33,411 nt of DNA from CAZYAK01 sp964645935 (lineage in GTDB: Bacteria > Patescibacteriota > Gracilibacteria > Peribacterales > Peribacteraceae), in contig CAZYAK010000011.1 in the NCBI GenBank assembly GCA_964645935.1, forward strand, positions 1 to 33,411. The letters run 5' to 3'. The notes below the pieces were generated by a model. It did no database searches. It worked only from the letters and a program-made list of their open reading frames with translations, and was not told the origin of the DNA. Positions 24,604 through 32,377 of this stretch are shown here, one piece after another. Within the stretch, counting starts at the first letter, position 1. Each line of letters starts with the position of its first letter. The position numbers and the translations under genes are program-made.

Positions 24604-25599
24604 ATGACGCATAAGCAGTTCGCCGCGCTCTCGTCCCTCGTCGCGGTATCCGGATTCGCGGTCGTGCTGAGCCTGCAAGGCACCTCGCTCCTGTCGCAAG
24701 CCACCAACTGGTCGTGGCAGCGCGCGAGCGGCATGCAGTCCGGTTCCACCTCCAGCCCCGCGGCTTCCCGCTGCGACATGATGCGGCAGCAGTTCGAGAC
24801 GTCCTGCGAGCCCGCGTTGGCGCAGCGCTGCGTCATCGCCCTCGCGACCACGTGCGGCACCGACGCCGGCGAGGCGCGCGAGTCGTGCGCGGAGTGGTGC
24901 GGCGCGGAAACCTCCTTCATGCCGCAGTACATCCCCCCGTACACGCCCCCGCGCCTCGGTGAGGATCCCCAGGTATGCGCGGATGCCCAGCGTCCCTATG
25001 CCGGCGGGTGCGACACCGACCAAATCGATGCATGCATCGCCGCCGTCTCCGACGGCTGCTTCGTGCCTTCCGAAACCGCCCGCCTGCGCTGCGCCGCGTG
25101 GTGCACGCGTCCCACGGAGCAGGATGACGGACTCGTGCCGAGCGAGGATCCCCAGGTATGCGCCGACGCCGAGCAACCGTTCCGCGAGAGCTGCGAGCCC
25201 GACCGCATCGGAGCGTGCATCGCCGCCGTCACGGGCAACTGCTTCGTGCCTCCGATGACCGCGCGCCAGCGCTGCGCCTCGTGGTGCGTGAACCACTCGG
25301 GCCCAGACACGTCAGTGCAGGCCACCTGCAGCGAGACGATGGATCGCTACACCACGAGCTGCAACGACCAGCGCGGCGAATGCGCGCGGGACTTGGGCGT
25401 GTCGTGCGGCATGCCACAGTTCGCGGCCGCCAGCCGCTGCGCGGCGCTGTGCGGAGACTCGAACGTCAGGCCCGACGGCATCGGCCAGGCCGAAGCTGAG
25501 CAGCTTTACGGCCGTCTCGCCGAACTGGAACAGCGCGCCGTGGAACTCCAGCGTCAGATCCAGGACCTGCGCTTGACCATCGAAGCCGCGAGCGAGTAA
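24604..25599 (+). CDS. Secreted protein with four tandem six-cysteine modules and a coiled coil
   Basis: The 331-residue protein has an N-terminal hydrophobic signal or anchor (about 7-31). Four modules follow at 57-99, 125-167, 186-228 and 242-283. The first three share exact spacing C-x10-C-x7-C-x7-C-x10-C-x3-C; the fourth differs only by x6 in the second gap. Modules 2 and 3 are both introduced by EDPQVCADA and are the most alike, so they look like a recent duplication. All 24 Cys could form 12 disulfides, so it is probably folded outside the cytoplasm. Residues 295-330 (LYGRLAELEQRAVELQRQ) form a heptad coiled coil, suggesting oligomers. I know no named family with this spacing. The promoter has two dyads, and a strong hairpin follows the stop. 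Confidence 0.85.
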   Translation: MTHKQFAALSSLVAVSGFAVVLSLQGTSLLSQATNWSWQRASGMQSGSTSSPAASRCDMMRQQFETSCEPALAQRCVIALATTCGTDAGEARESCAEWCGAETSFMPQYIPPYTPPRLGEDPQVCADAQRPYAGGCDTDQIDACIAAVSDGCFVPSETARLRCAAWCTRPTEQDDGLVPSEDPQVCADAEQPFRESCEPDRIGACIAAVTGNCFVPPMTARQRCASWCVNHSGPDTSVQATCSETMDRYTTSCNDQRGECARDLGVSCGMPQFAAASRCAALCGDSNVRPDGIGQAEAEQLYGRLAELEQRAVELQRQIQDLRLTIEAASE

Positions 25600-25620
25600 T
25601 CCCCTTCTGATCCCCCCACC

Positions 25621-25652
25621 ACGCCGCGATCCCCGCACGGGCATCGCGGCGT
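25621..25652 (+). terminator. Strong hairpin after the Cys-rich protein gene
   Basis: ACGCCGCGAT (25621-25630) pairs perfectly with ATCGCGGCGT (25643-25652) over a 12-base loop, followed by TGGTTGT. It is the best intrinsic-terminator candidate in the window, though the T-tract is short. Confidence 0.6.
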
Positions 25653-25679
25653 TGGTTGTACATCGACGCACCGGTCCGC

Positions 25680-26048
25680 ATGCGCAATGATGCCGCCGTG
25701 CTCCCGTTGGATGCCGCGCCCGGCCGTCCGCTCTACCGCCTCTTGGTGTGCGGTGGCCCGACATGCGGCCTCAACCCCGATCTCCAGGCGACGCACCTGC
25801 GCAACGTGTGGGAAGCCGAAGGCCTTGGCGCCACGGTGGGCCTGCGTATCAGCGCGTGCCAGGACTGCTGCGAGCACGCGAGCGTGGCGCGCATCTTCTT
25901 GGGAGAGAAATCAGAATGGTACGAGCGCCTGACGGCGGAGGACTACAGCGCCCTCCTAGACTGGGCCCGCGCCTGCCATCGCGGCGACGCGCTGCTGCCA
26001 CGTCCGGAATGCACTGCTGCTAAGGCGTTTGGGGGTCGATCGAGCTAA
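25680..26048 (+). CDS. Thioredoxin-like [2Fe-2S] ferredoxin
   Basis: The protein has 122 residues from the ATG at 25680. The core LVCGGPTCG and the later SACQDCCEHA give the C-x4-C and C-x3-C pairs that hold the 2Fe-2S cluster in thioredoxin-like ferredoxins (also found as NuoE-type domains). EWYERLTAEDYSALLDWARA is the usual closing strand-helix. It is likely a soluble electron carrier; the partner is not seen here. The start is uncertain. TTG 25656 lies close to the terminator hairpin. GTG 25698 has an AATGAT box ending 6 bases before it, preceded at 17 bases by TCGACG, which fits the leaderless pattern and would remove six residues. Confidence 0.82.
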   Translation: MRNDAAVLPLDAAPGRPLYRLLVCGGPTCGLNPDLQATHLRNVWEAEGLGATVGLRISACQDCCEHASVARIFLGEKSEWYERLTAEDYSALLDWARACHRGDALLPRPECTAAKAFGGRSS

Positions 26049-26055
26049 AGCCCTG

Positions 26056-26091
26056 TATTCAGACAAAAACTCTGTATACAAATTCTATTCA
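26056..26091 (+). promoter_or_regulatory. Promoter-like element with dyad, resembling the one at 24548
   Basis: TATTCAGA (26056-26063) and TCTGTATA (26071-26078) form an imperfect dyad around CAAAAAC, followed by TTCTATTCA. Like the element at 24544, it begins with TGTATT, continues into AGACAAAAA and is followed by TTCTAT. Nothing downstream on this strand is a convincing gene, so it may drive a small RNA. Confidence 0.45.
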
Positions 26092-26097
26092 AAAGGG

Positions 26098-26226
26098 ATG
26101 ACCTCTGCTGGGAATCGCCTGGGATCAGTAACGCCGTCGGGTCCCCCGTGTCCTGCACAGGCCTACTTCCCACCAAGGACTGTGACTCAGAGCATCTCCA
26201 TGCGAGACATCCCCACGGTCCAGTAG
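26098..26226 (+). CDS. Very doubtful 42-residue ORF
   Basis: An ATG lies 6 bases after TATTCA, which mimics the leaderless pattern. Codon third positions lack the G/C bias of real genes here and the peptide is Pro/Ser-rich without features. The gap 26049-26320 is more likely regulatory or a small RNA. It ends with a perfect 8-bp dyad, CAAAACGA (26285-26292) and TCGTTTTG (26324-26331), which spans the stop of the next minus-strand gene. Confidence 0.15.
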   Translation: MTSAGNRLGSVTPSGPPCPAQAYFPPRTVTQSISMRDIPTVQ

Positions 26227-26320
26227 GAGCACCACACTGAGAACGTCGACGTGGACTCCAAAGGTTGTTCGTTTGTATCTAACACAAAACGAAAAACTTG
26301 AACAGATTTTGTGCTCGATC

Positions 26321-26806
26321 TTATCGTTTTGGCACGTCGATAACGCGCGCTGTATGCCCTGTTGCGGCGAGGAAGTGCTGGAGGCCCGCATGGGAGATGG
26401 AGAGCGTGGCGGTATTCACCAGCGGATGGCAGAGCACAGCCTCTGCCTCCCACACCCCGCGGTCGACGACGAGCTCCACCGCGTGCGCGGTGTCACACGC
26501 AAGCCCGAGCAGTGTGGCGGCTCCAGGGGTGACACAAAGGTGCGAACGCAATCGCTCCTCCGATGCGAAGCTCAGCTTGTCCGCGCCAAGGAGGTCTTTG
26601 AGTCCTTTGAGGTCCACGCTGGTACGGTATCCCACCACGACGAGGAAGTGTCGTATGCCCTTTCGGTCGCGGAGGAAGAGGTTCTTGGTATGCGCACCGG
26701 GCATGGGCGGGCAGAGACCCTCGGCCTCCTCACATGTGAACACAGCGGGGTGCTCAACACGCTGGAACTCCACGCCGTGATCCCGGAGGAACGCCTCAAT
26801 ATCCAT
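26321..26806 (-). CDS. YbaK/ProX-type aminoacyl-tRNA deacylase
   Basis: The 161-residue protein matches the stand-alone editing domain of the YbaK/ProXp-ala group: GAHTKNLFLRDRKG (37-50, with the conserved Lys41), LVVVGYRTSVDLKGL, LGADKLSFASEERL, CVTPGAATLLGLACD and HPLVNTATL. These enzymes hydrolyse mischarged tRNA, typically Ala-tRNA(Pro), in the cytoplasm. It is full length. TACGCT ends 6 bases before the ATG. A second AT-rich promoter-like stretch lies near 26880-26905 on the minus strand, after the EVE gene stop. Confidence 0.93.
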   Translation of the reverse strand: MDIEAFLRDHGVEFQRVEHPAVFTCEEAEGLCPPMPGAHTKNLFLRDRKGIRHFLVVVGYRTSVDLKGLKDLLGADKLSFASEERLRSHLCVTPGAATLLGLACDTAHAVELVVDRGVWEAEAVLCHPLVNTATLSISHAGLQHFLAATGHTARVIDVPKR

Positions 26807-26812
26807 ACGCGC

Positions 26813-26818
26813 AGCGTA
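26813..26818 (-). promoter_or_regulatory. -10 box for the deacylase gene
   Basis: TACGCT on the minus strand ends 6 bases before the ATG at 26806. Confidence 0.5.
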
Positions 26819-26903
26819 CCCGGACGATCGTCCCGATACATCTGTGAATGCGATTCCAAATTATCTGCTCACCAAAGCCTTAAAATATGAACATTTTTTG
26901 TAT

Positions 26904-27356
26904 TCATTTCCCCATCCCGACGATCTCCTCAAACTGCTCTCGCGTAAGCGGCGTCACGGACAGGCGGTTCCCGCGGGCGAGGAGGCGCATGCCCGAAAGC
27001 GCCGGGTTGGCGCGCATCGCGGGCAGCGTGACGGGCTTGGCGAACGCCTGCTGGAACGCCACGTCCACCATGGACCAGCGGGGATCGTCCTGCGAGCTCG
27101 CGGCATCGTAGTGGTCCGCGACGGGATCGAACTGCGTGTGGTCGGGGTACGCGGTGGCGACGACGCTGCAGACGCCCACGGCCTCCGGCGGATCGCCGCC
27201 GGAGTGGTAGTACACGCACAGATCGCCCTGCTGCATGTCCCTCAGGAAGTTGCGCGCCTGGTAGTTGCGCACGCCGTCCCAACACGCATGGCCGTCTCGG
27301 CGGAGGTCCTCCAGGGAATAGCAGCCTGCCTCGCTCTTGAGCAACCAGTGTCGCAT
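26904..27356 (-). CDS. EVE-domain (PUA-like) protein
   Basis: The 150-residue protein is a complete EVE domain: it begins with MRHWLLKSEAGCYSLEDL and has WDGVRNYQARNFLRDMQQGD, VYYHSGGDPPEAVGV, YPDHTQFDP and WSMVDVAFQ. EVE domains bind modified bases in DNA or RNA; in bacteria they occur alone or next to restriction systems, none of which is seen here. The gene is divergent from the PAP2-like gene with interleaved promoters; TACAAT ends 6 bases before the ATG. Confidence 0.93.
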   Translation of the reverse strand: MRHWLLKSEAGCYSLEDLRRDGHACWDGVRNYQARNFLRDMQQGDLCVYYHSGGDPPEAVGVCSVVATAYPDHTQFDPVADHYDAASSQDDPRWSMVDVAFQQAFAKPVTLPAMRANPALSGMRLLARGNRLSVTPLTREQFEEIVGMGK

Positions 27357-27362
27357 GCGCGC

Positions 27363-27368
27363 ATTGTA
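27363..27368 (-). promoter_or_regulatory. -10 box for the EVE gene
   Basis: TACAAT on the minus strand ends 6 bases before the ATG at 27356. It overlaps the -35 of the opposing promoter. Confidence 0.6.
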
Positions 27369-27392
27369 GCCGGGGTGCGCGCCGCGTACACT
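27364..27392 (+). promoter_or_regulatory. Promoter for the PAP2-like gene
   Basis: TTGTAG (27364-27369), a 17-base spacer and TACACT (27387-27392), ending 8 bases before the GTG at 27401. Its -35 covers the -10 of the EVE promoter. Confidence 0.6.
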
Positions 27393-27400
27393 TCACGCAC

Positions 27401-28045
27401 GTGTCCCCCGCCTTTACGATTCTCGGCGGCGACCGCGCCTTGTGGCGCTCGCCGATCTTCCTGCGCCGGTCTCTCGAGGGGCTGACGCTCTTCCTCTTGA
27501 GCTGCGTGGCCAACTTCATCGCGGGGCGCAACGCGACCGCGCTCGCGAGCCACTGGGTCACCGATGCGGTGCTCACCAACACGCCGCCCATTGGGAGCAT
27601 CTGGTTCCACATGATGGGCCCGGTGTTCCTGGATGCCGCCATGGTGGCGGCGCTCTTCCTGCGCCCACGCTACCTGCCGTTTGCGGCCAAGAGCATGGCC
27701 ATCCTCATTTTTCTACGCGCGGTGGCCATCAACCTCACGCACCTGGGCGTGTACCCCGACGCCCCGCCCGTGACGGGATCGGTGTTCACGTTCGGCGGCG
27801 ACCTGTTCTTTAGTAACCACACGGGACTGCCGCTCCTGCTCGGCTTCATCTTCGCCAAGGAATTCCCGCGCTTGGGTACGGTACTCTTTGTGACGGGCGC
27901 GCTCTTTGGCATAAACTCGCTGTTGGCCCACGTGCACTACTCCATCGACGTCTTTGCAGCGCCATTCATGGCCTACGGCGCATACGCGATGTCGAAACGC
28001 GCGTTTCGCAAAGACTTCGCGCTCATCGAGGAAGCGGCGACATAG
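27401..28045 (+). CDS. PAP2_C-type membrane phosphatase/phosphotransferase
   Basis: The 214-residue protein starts at GTG and has about six membrane helices. Catalytic motifs of the PAP2_C (sphingomyelin-synthase-related) group are visible: FGGDLFFSNHTG (131-142, with His140) and HVHYSIDVFAA (177-187, with His179 and Asp183). Such enzymes act on phospholipid head groups or lipid phosphates at the outer face of the membrane. The exact substrate is open. The start is supported by TACACT 8 bases upstream. It is convergent with the 805-residue orphan, 9 bp apart. Confidence 0.83.
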   Translation: MSPAFTILGGDRALWRSPIFLRRSLEGLTLFLLSCVANFIAGRNATALASHWVTDAVLTNTPPIGSIWFHMMGPVFLDAAMVAALFLRPRYLPFAAKSMAILIFLRAVAINLTHLGVYPDAPPVTGSVFTFGGDLFFSNHTGLPLLLGFIFAKEFPRLGTVLFVTGALFGINSLLAHVHYSIDVFAAPFMAYGAYAMSKRAFRKDFALIEEAAT

Positions 28046-28054
28046 GACGCAAGC

Positions 28055-30472
28055 TCAGATGTCCTCCCAGCGTCCGCCAGCTTGGATCCATCTATAGATT
28101 GCCGAAGCATCGCCGATGGGCGGAAAGCCGTGGAAATCCTTAAAGAGGATGTTGACGACGTAGAAGCTCGGCATCTCCTTTTCCCGGAACTCGCGCCCGC
28201 CCAGGGGACGAAACCGGCCCAGCGCGTCCACCGCCTTTCCGTGCGGGTTGCCGTGCTGGATAGTGATGCCGGCGATCTCCAGGAACTGCTTGGCCTTTTC
28301 CAGCGTAAAGCGCCGTCCGTCCAGAAACGCTGTCACCGTGGCGCGCTGTTCGGCGAAGGTGGGCGGCGCCTCAACGCGCGGCGCCGGCGGACGCGGCGCC
28401 ACGGGCAGCAGGTATGCGCCATCTTCGTACGGGATGCCCGCCTCGCGCAGGTAGCTGGCTACCTCTTCCGTCACCGGATCTGCCTGCGCGCCAATGGCCT
28501 CCACCTGGGTAACGTCTAGCAGGAAGTACTCGCGGCCGACTCCGGATTGGTCGGGGATCATGAGCAGTCGGGGCATGATGCCGAGTGCCTGCAGCGAGTC
28601 CTTCAGCGGGCCAAGGGCGGAACGCGTCAGGGCGTCGGACACCTCGTGCAGCGCTTCGCGCGCACGGCCCGTGCAACGGTAGCTGTACGCGGCGGCCTGC
28701 TCCGGCAACATCTCACTGAGCGGGATCGAGTTGCCTGGGAAGCACGGCGCACCCGCTACGGAGGGCTGGGCGATGCGCACGGGACCACCCGTGCCGTTAC
28801 GACGCTCGAAGTGGATAGGCTGCACTTCCAACGGGGCATAGCGTGTCACCTCTGTGACGGCCGTCTCCCCCTGGCCACGGCGACGGACTACCAGCGACGA
28901 GGGAAGGTCGGGGTCGAGCGGGCGGAACGGGAGCGCCTTCTCCGCGTCGTCATCCTTGCCCACGACGGCGAGGAGCGCATCCAGTTGGACAAACGCCGTA
29001 TCCAGGTCCTGCAGGAATGCTGCGACCTCGGGATCGGCACCCGCGAGGAGACTCCCCGGATCCCAAGTCAGCTGGGGTACAGCGGGACGGCCGGGATCCC
29101 GACGACTCGGGTGCACCTCTTCAAGCTCGACGCACTTCTGCAAATAGACCGCCACCAGAGCCTGGTGCGCGGAGTGTTTGACGGCATCGGGCGCGTCGCC
29201 CATCAACTGGCGCGCGCGAAGGGTGAGTGTGCTAAGCGCACGCACGTACGTGGATCCGTCAAACACCAAGCGACCGCTCTTGTCCTTGGAAGCGCTGGGC
29301 TGAAAGTAGTAGTTGAAATTACGCAGTTGCAGGAACAGCTCCATCGCGAGCGTGTCGAGCATCCGGTGCGCCGCGCGCAGGTCGCGCGCGTGGGGGGACG
29401 CGAGGCGCGCGCCCGCGCGCTCAGCGAGCCGGAATGCGTGCTGGTCTGGACCGGTGAGCGCGGATTCGGCCGCGATCAAGGCGCGCTGGGTCGCTAGAGG
29501 TACATCCGCATGCCCGGCTCCGAGCGACGCCTCAACGCGCGCGTACGCCTGTGACATGCCAATGGGAAGGCCATCGCGTGAAGGACTCGTCTCGGCGGTT
29601 TCGGAAGCAGTGAGCGCGGAAACGGGTTCCGCGTCTGCAGCCGGCTCCGATACGGGAGCACGGGTGACCGGGTCAGGTTCGGCAACATCGTCGTCGGCAT
29701 CATCATCTGTGTACGAGAGCATGGCGCGTAACGTGGCGAGTGCGTCTTCCGCCTGCTCCAGGCCATGGATGACGCTCCACAGGTGATCGGCCACCCCCGA
29801 CTCCAGCCCTACGAACCGCAGCGTCTCGCGGAACCGCTCCAATCCACCTGCGTGCAGCTTACCCGCTCGGATACGCTCGGCCGCCGCGTCGACGGCGTGC
29901 GAGCTGAAGAACCGCGGAGAGCGCACGAGGAACTCCCTGCCGGAGATCTCAAAGTCGCATTCCCGCAGAAACGGATCGAGCGCCTCCAGCATCTCGGGCC
30001 GCACCTTGGCGGAGAGGCGCATGCGGAACACCTCCACTAGGTTTCGGCGGGACGGTTCCTTACCCGCCTCGGTATGAAGCAACACGGCCTCGAACGCCGG
30101 CAGCGAGAAGGCGATGGGGCTGTCATGCAGCTTCGTGAAGGCGTTCAGGCGCTCATGCTCGCCGGCCTCGAACAGCATCTCGCTCACCTCCCGCGCTAAG
30201 TGTTCCGTGATCTCGCGCACCCCCCCGAAATCGTGGTGCGGGACGGTGCGGTACTTGTCGAACTTCTTCTCCACCAAGCCGCGCGGCATCAGCGGATTGG
30301 GGACGTAGTGCGCGTGGAACCGGCAACCGTCCTCGATCACTTTGTGGATGGCTCTCCGTACGAGTTCACTGCTGATGCCCAGCCGCCGAAGCGTCACATC
30401 GACATGCTTGGCGATCTCCCTGCGGGGAGCTTCCGTCTGGGTGAGACCGGCGGTAAGGAGGTTCTTGCGCAT
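28055..30472 (-). CDS. Large orphan protein (805 aa), function unknown
   Basis: The protein has 805 residues from the ATG at 30472. There is no signal peptide or membrane segment. The N-terminal part (1-250) is helical and Arg/Glu-rich, followed by an acidic, Pro-rich linker at about 255-300 with a run of Asp. A helical middle (305-480) contains the aromatic stretch LRNFNYYFQPS. The C-terminal third has alternating strands and ends with a compact region (about 720-805) around FTLEKAKQFLEIAG and VVNILFKDFHGFPPIGD. I recognise no catalytic motif. The shape is that of a multidomain cytoplasmic protein, perhaps binding nucleic acid or protein. A TACCCT box lies 12 bases before the ATG; a GTG start 14 codons earlier is possible. 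Confidence 0.82.
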   Translation of the reverse strand: MRKNLLTAGLTQTEAPRREIAKHVDVTLRRLGISSELVRRAIHKVIEDGCRFHAHYVPNPLMPRGLVEKKFDKYRTVPHHDFGGVREITEHLAREVSEMLFEAGEHERLNAFTKLHDSPIAFSLPAFEAVLLHTEAGKEPSRRNLVEVFRMRLSAKVRPEMLEALDPFLRECDFEISGREFLVRSPRFFSSHAVDAAAERIRAGKLHAGGLERFRETLRFVGLESGVADHLWSVIHGLEQAEDALATLRAMLSYTDDDADDDVAEPDPVTRAPVSEPAADAEPVSALTASETAETSPSRDGLPIGMSQAYARVEASLGAGHADVPLATQRALIAAESALTGPDQHAFRLAERAGARLASPHARDLRAAHRMLDTLAMELFLQLRNFNYYFQPSASKDKSGRLVFDGSTYVRALSTLTLRARQLMGDAPDAVKHSAHQALVAVYLQKCVELEEVHPSRRDPGRPAVPQLTWDPGSLLAGADPEVAAFLQDLDTAFVQLDALLAVVGKDDDAEKALPFRPLDPDLPSSLVVRRRGQGETAVTEVTRYAPLEVQPIHFERRNGTGGPVRIAQPSVAGAPCFPGNSIPLSEMLPEQAAAYSYRCTGRAREALHEVSDALTRSALGPLKDSLQALGIMPRLLMIPDQSGVGREYFLLDVTQVEAIGAQADPVTEEVASYLREAGIPYEDGAYLLPVAPRPPAPRVEAPPTFAEQRATVTAFLDGRRFTLEKAKQFLEIAGITIQHGNPHGKAVDALGRFRPLGGREFREKEMPSFYVVNILFKDFHGFPPIGDASAIYRWIQAGGRWEDI

Positions 30473-30568
30473 GCCAGGTGGGGGAGGGTACCGCGCAACA
30501 GCGGCACGGCACACGCAAAAACGCGTGCAGCAAGGGAATACTGCGTTGTACCGCGGGAAAGTCGCGTG

Positions 30569-31252
30569 TCAGCGCACGCACATGCCGCCCGCGTCCGGGA
30601 ACGCGCCGTCGTAGCGGCATGTAAACCCCTCTGCGCAGAGCATGCCGGCGATGCCGCCGCACCGCGCGCCCCGACTGGCGCGAGAGGCCCCTGCCAGCCG
30701 CGCATCCGCGATGGTGCGCAGCGGTCCAGCGCTGGCCGCCACGAAGGCGATGGCCGACGCATCCACATCGCCCGACCCGTGCGGGCCCATCATCACGACA
30801 ACGCCATCTCGGAGCGTAAAACTGTAGTACGGACCCCGCCGATCGGATCCGTCGCGCGCGCGTTGCGTCAGCATGTAGCGGTAGCCGTCGAGCCCCGCGG
30901 GGGACGTGTAGGGCTTACGCTCGGCGATGCCCGGGCACTCCGCGCCGTCGGCAGAGCAAAGGCCGAGGAGCGCGCGCTTAACCGTGTTCGCTGCACCTCG
31001 CACCGAGCGCACCTCCACGGCGCGCATCGTGCCGCCGGTCCCCCGCCGGCCGATAGTGAGGCTCTCGTCCGTGTGCGCGATGACCACGTACGGAAGCGGG
31101 ATACGCAGCTCATACGAGTACGCGCGGTTTCGGTATGGCGCCGACGCGCGGGCGGATGCCTCCTCGGCCACCGAGTTGGAACAACCAGCAAGGCTAGCGG
31201 CAAGGAGGAGGACAGCCGGATACGAGAGAGGAAGGCAGCGGAACGCGGACAT
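30569..31252 (-). CDS. Lipoprotein with C-terminal Cys-rich motif
   Basis: The 227-residue protein has a signal peptide with lipobox LAGC (lipidated Cys24). The mature part (about 40-185) is beta-rich (YSYELRIPLPYVV, YYSFTLRDGVVVMM), consistent with an extracellular domain of unknown role. The last 35 residues carry CGGIAGMLCAEGFTC and end PDAGGMCV, a small four-Cys motif found at the ends of many bacterial secreted proteins. The ATG lies one base after the TGA of the upstream gene (31254), so the two form an operon with coupled translation. Confidence 0.82.
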   Translation of the reverse strand: MSAFRCLPLSYPAVLLLAASLAGCSNSVAEEASARASAPYRNRAYSYELRIPLPYVVIAHTDESLTIGRRGTGGTMRAVEVRSVRGAANTVKRALLGLCSADGAECPGIAERKPYTSPAGLDGYRYMLTQRARDGSDRRGPYYSFTLRDGVVVMMGPHGSGDVDASAIAFVAASAGPLRTIADARLAGASRASRGARCGGIAGMLCAEGFTCRYDGAFPDAGGMCVR

Positions 31253-31253
31253 G

Positions 31254-31961
31254 TCAGCGTGAGGATGTAGAGCAGTCGATGGTATCGATCAGCCAGGTGC
31301 CGGATTCGCGCACGAGGCCGACGACCACACGCACCTCGCCGGAGTCGTAGCCTTCGCGCAGATCCGCGGAGGCGGTTTCTCCCTTAGCGGTGATGGTCAC
31401 CACTTGGAATCGCGGCGGGTCCTTGGGCGCGCAGACCACGGGGTCTACGGACGCGTCGGAGTGCGCACGCAGACGGTCCTTGAGCGCGGAGGTGAGGTAG
31501 GGGCTGCCCTCGTAGTAGGCGGCCTTCATCGCACTCCCGCGGAAAACGATCCAATCCTGATAAAAGGTGACAACTGTGCGCGAGGCCGTGAGCCCGCCCG
31601 TACCGGGACGGTTGCCCGTGCTGGGCGCGGAGGGCTTGGGGGCCACGGGCGCGGGGGGCGGGGTCGTCGGCGTCGGAGCGGCGGACGCAGGCGCCATGAC
31701 GGGCGGCGCGACGGAGGACGGTTCCATCGCCGGAGGCGTCGTGTCGCCCGGGGCCATGCCGGCCTTGGAGGATTCCTCGTCCGCGTAGAGGGGGACATCG
31801 GGGAGCGGCTCGGAGGACTTCCGCGTCGCGGCCCATGCGAGGCCGCCGATCACGAGCACCGCGATGACCGCGGTGAGGATCGCGGGAGCGGAGCGCCGAG
31901 GCGCGGGGAGCGGGGGCGTGGCCTCGGAAGGAGGCGTCTGCGTCGGGGGCTGGTTTTCCAT
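31254..31961 (-). CDS. Membrane-anchored protein with Pro-rich stalk and DUF3828/NTF2-like domain
   Basis: The protein has 235 residues from the ATG at 31961. A Pro/Thr-rich cytoplasmic start (1-24) is followed by one membrane helix (about 27-47, ending GGLAWAATRK), a Pro/Ala/Thr-rich stalk (about 60-125), and an extracellular domain (125-235). That domain runs from VVTFYQDWIVFRG to SGTWLIDTIDC and resembles DUF3828-type lysozyme-inhibitor-like or NTF2-like domains. The longer frame upstream lacks protein character. No TANNNT box is close to this ATG, so a leader of 20-30 bases is likely. It is the first gene of the two-gene operon with the lipoprotein. Confidence 0.78.
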   Translation of the reverse strand: MENQPPTQTPPSEATPPLPAPRRSAPAILTAVIAVLVIGGLAWAATRKSSEPLPDVPLYADEESSKAGMAPGDTTPPAMEPSSVAPPVMAPASAAPTPTTPPPAPVAPKPSAPSTGNRPGTGGLTASRTVVTFYQDWIVFRGSAMKAAYYEGSPYLTSALKDRLRAHSDASVDPVVCAPKDPPRFQVVTITAKGETASADLREGYDSGEVRVVVGLVRESGTWLIDTIDCSTSSR

Positions 31962-32076
31962 GAAACAACGTGGGGGATTTGCGGAATATTCTGCCTCAAC
32001 ACCGCGCCTGGACCCAAGCGTTCCGACGTGACGAGTGAGCGGGTTCGTCGATCCATCGCGTTCCGCGAATGTCTTG

Positions 32077-32082
32077 TAGACT
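32077..32082 (+). promoter_or_regulatory. -10 box for the gene at 32089
   Basis: TAGACT ends 6 bases before the ATG at 32089. Confidence 0.5.
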
Positions 32083-32088
32083 GTCTGC

Positions 32089-32373
32089 ATGATGAGGCTG
32101 ACCATTAAGCGGCTCCTCGGCGTGATCTGCCTCGTGCTGGGGCTGGCCGCGCTCGTCACGCCGCTCACGCCGGGGGCGTGGCTGATGTTTGTGGGCATCG
32201 AACTGCTGGGACTGAGCTTCTTGCTCCCCCGCCCAGTCCGTACGCGGTGGGAGGCGCTCAAGATGCGCCTGATGGAACGGTGGCACCGCTTCCGCCTGCG
32301 CAAGCACATGGCGAAGGACGCCGCGGCGGCGGCCAAGGCCGCGATGCCGCACGCGGGAGGGCGCGGTCTCTAG
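32089..32373 (+). CDS. Small PGPGW-like membrane protein
   Basis: The 94-residue protein has two membrane helices separated by a short turn (VTPLTPGAW, 23-31), as in PGPGW-type transmembrane proteins, then a long basic helix (RTRWEALKMRLMERWHRFRLRK in outline) ending in an Ala-rich tail. The family has no known biochemical role; the basic tail should face the cytoplasm. It ends 4 bp from the convergent gene at 32378. Confidence 0.75.
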   Translation: MMRLTIKRLLGVICLVLGLAALVTPLTPGAWLMFVGIELLGLSFLLPRPVRTRWEALKMRLMERWHRFRLRKHMAKDAAAAAKAAMPHAGGRGL

Positions 32374-32377
32374 GGCG

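Noticed and set aside
26029..26226. A 65-codon plus-strand ORF running through the promoter-like dyad
   Set aside because: Its first part overlaps the ferredoxin end and the AT-rich element, and codon third positions lack bias.
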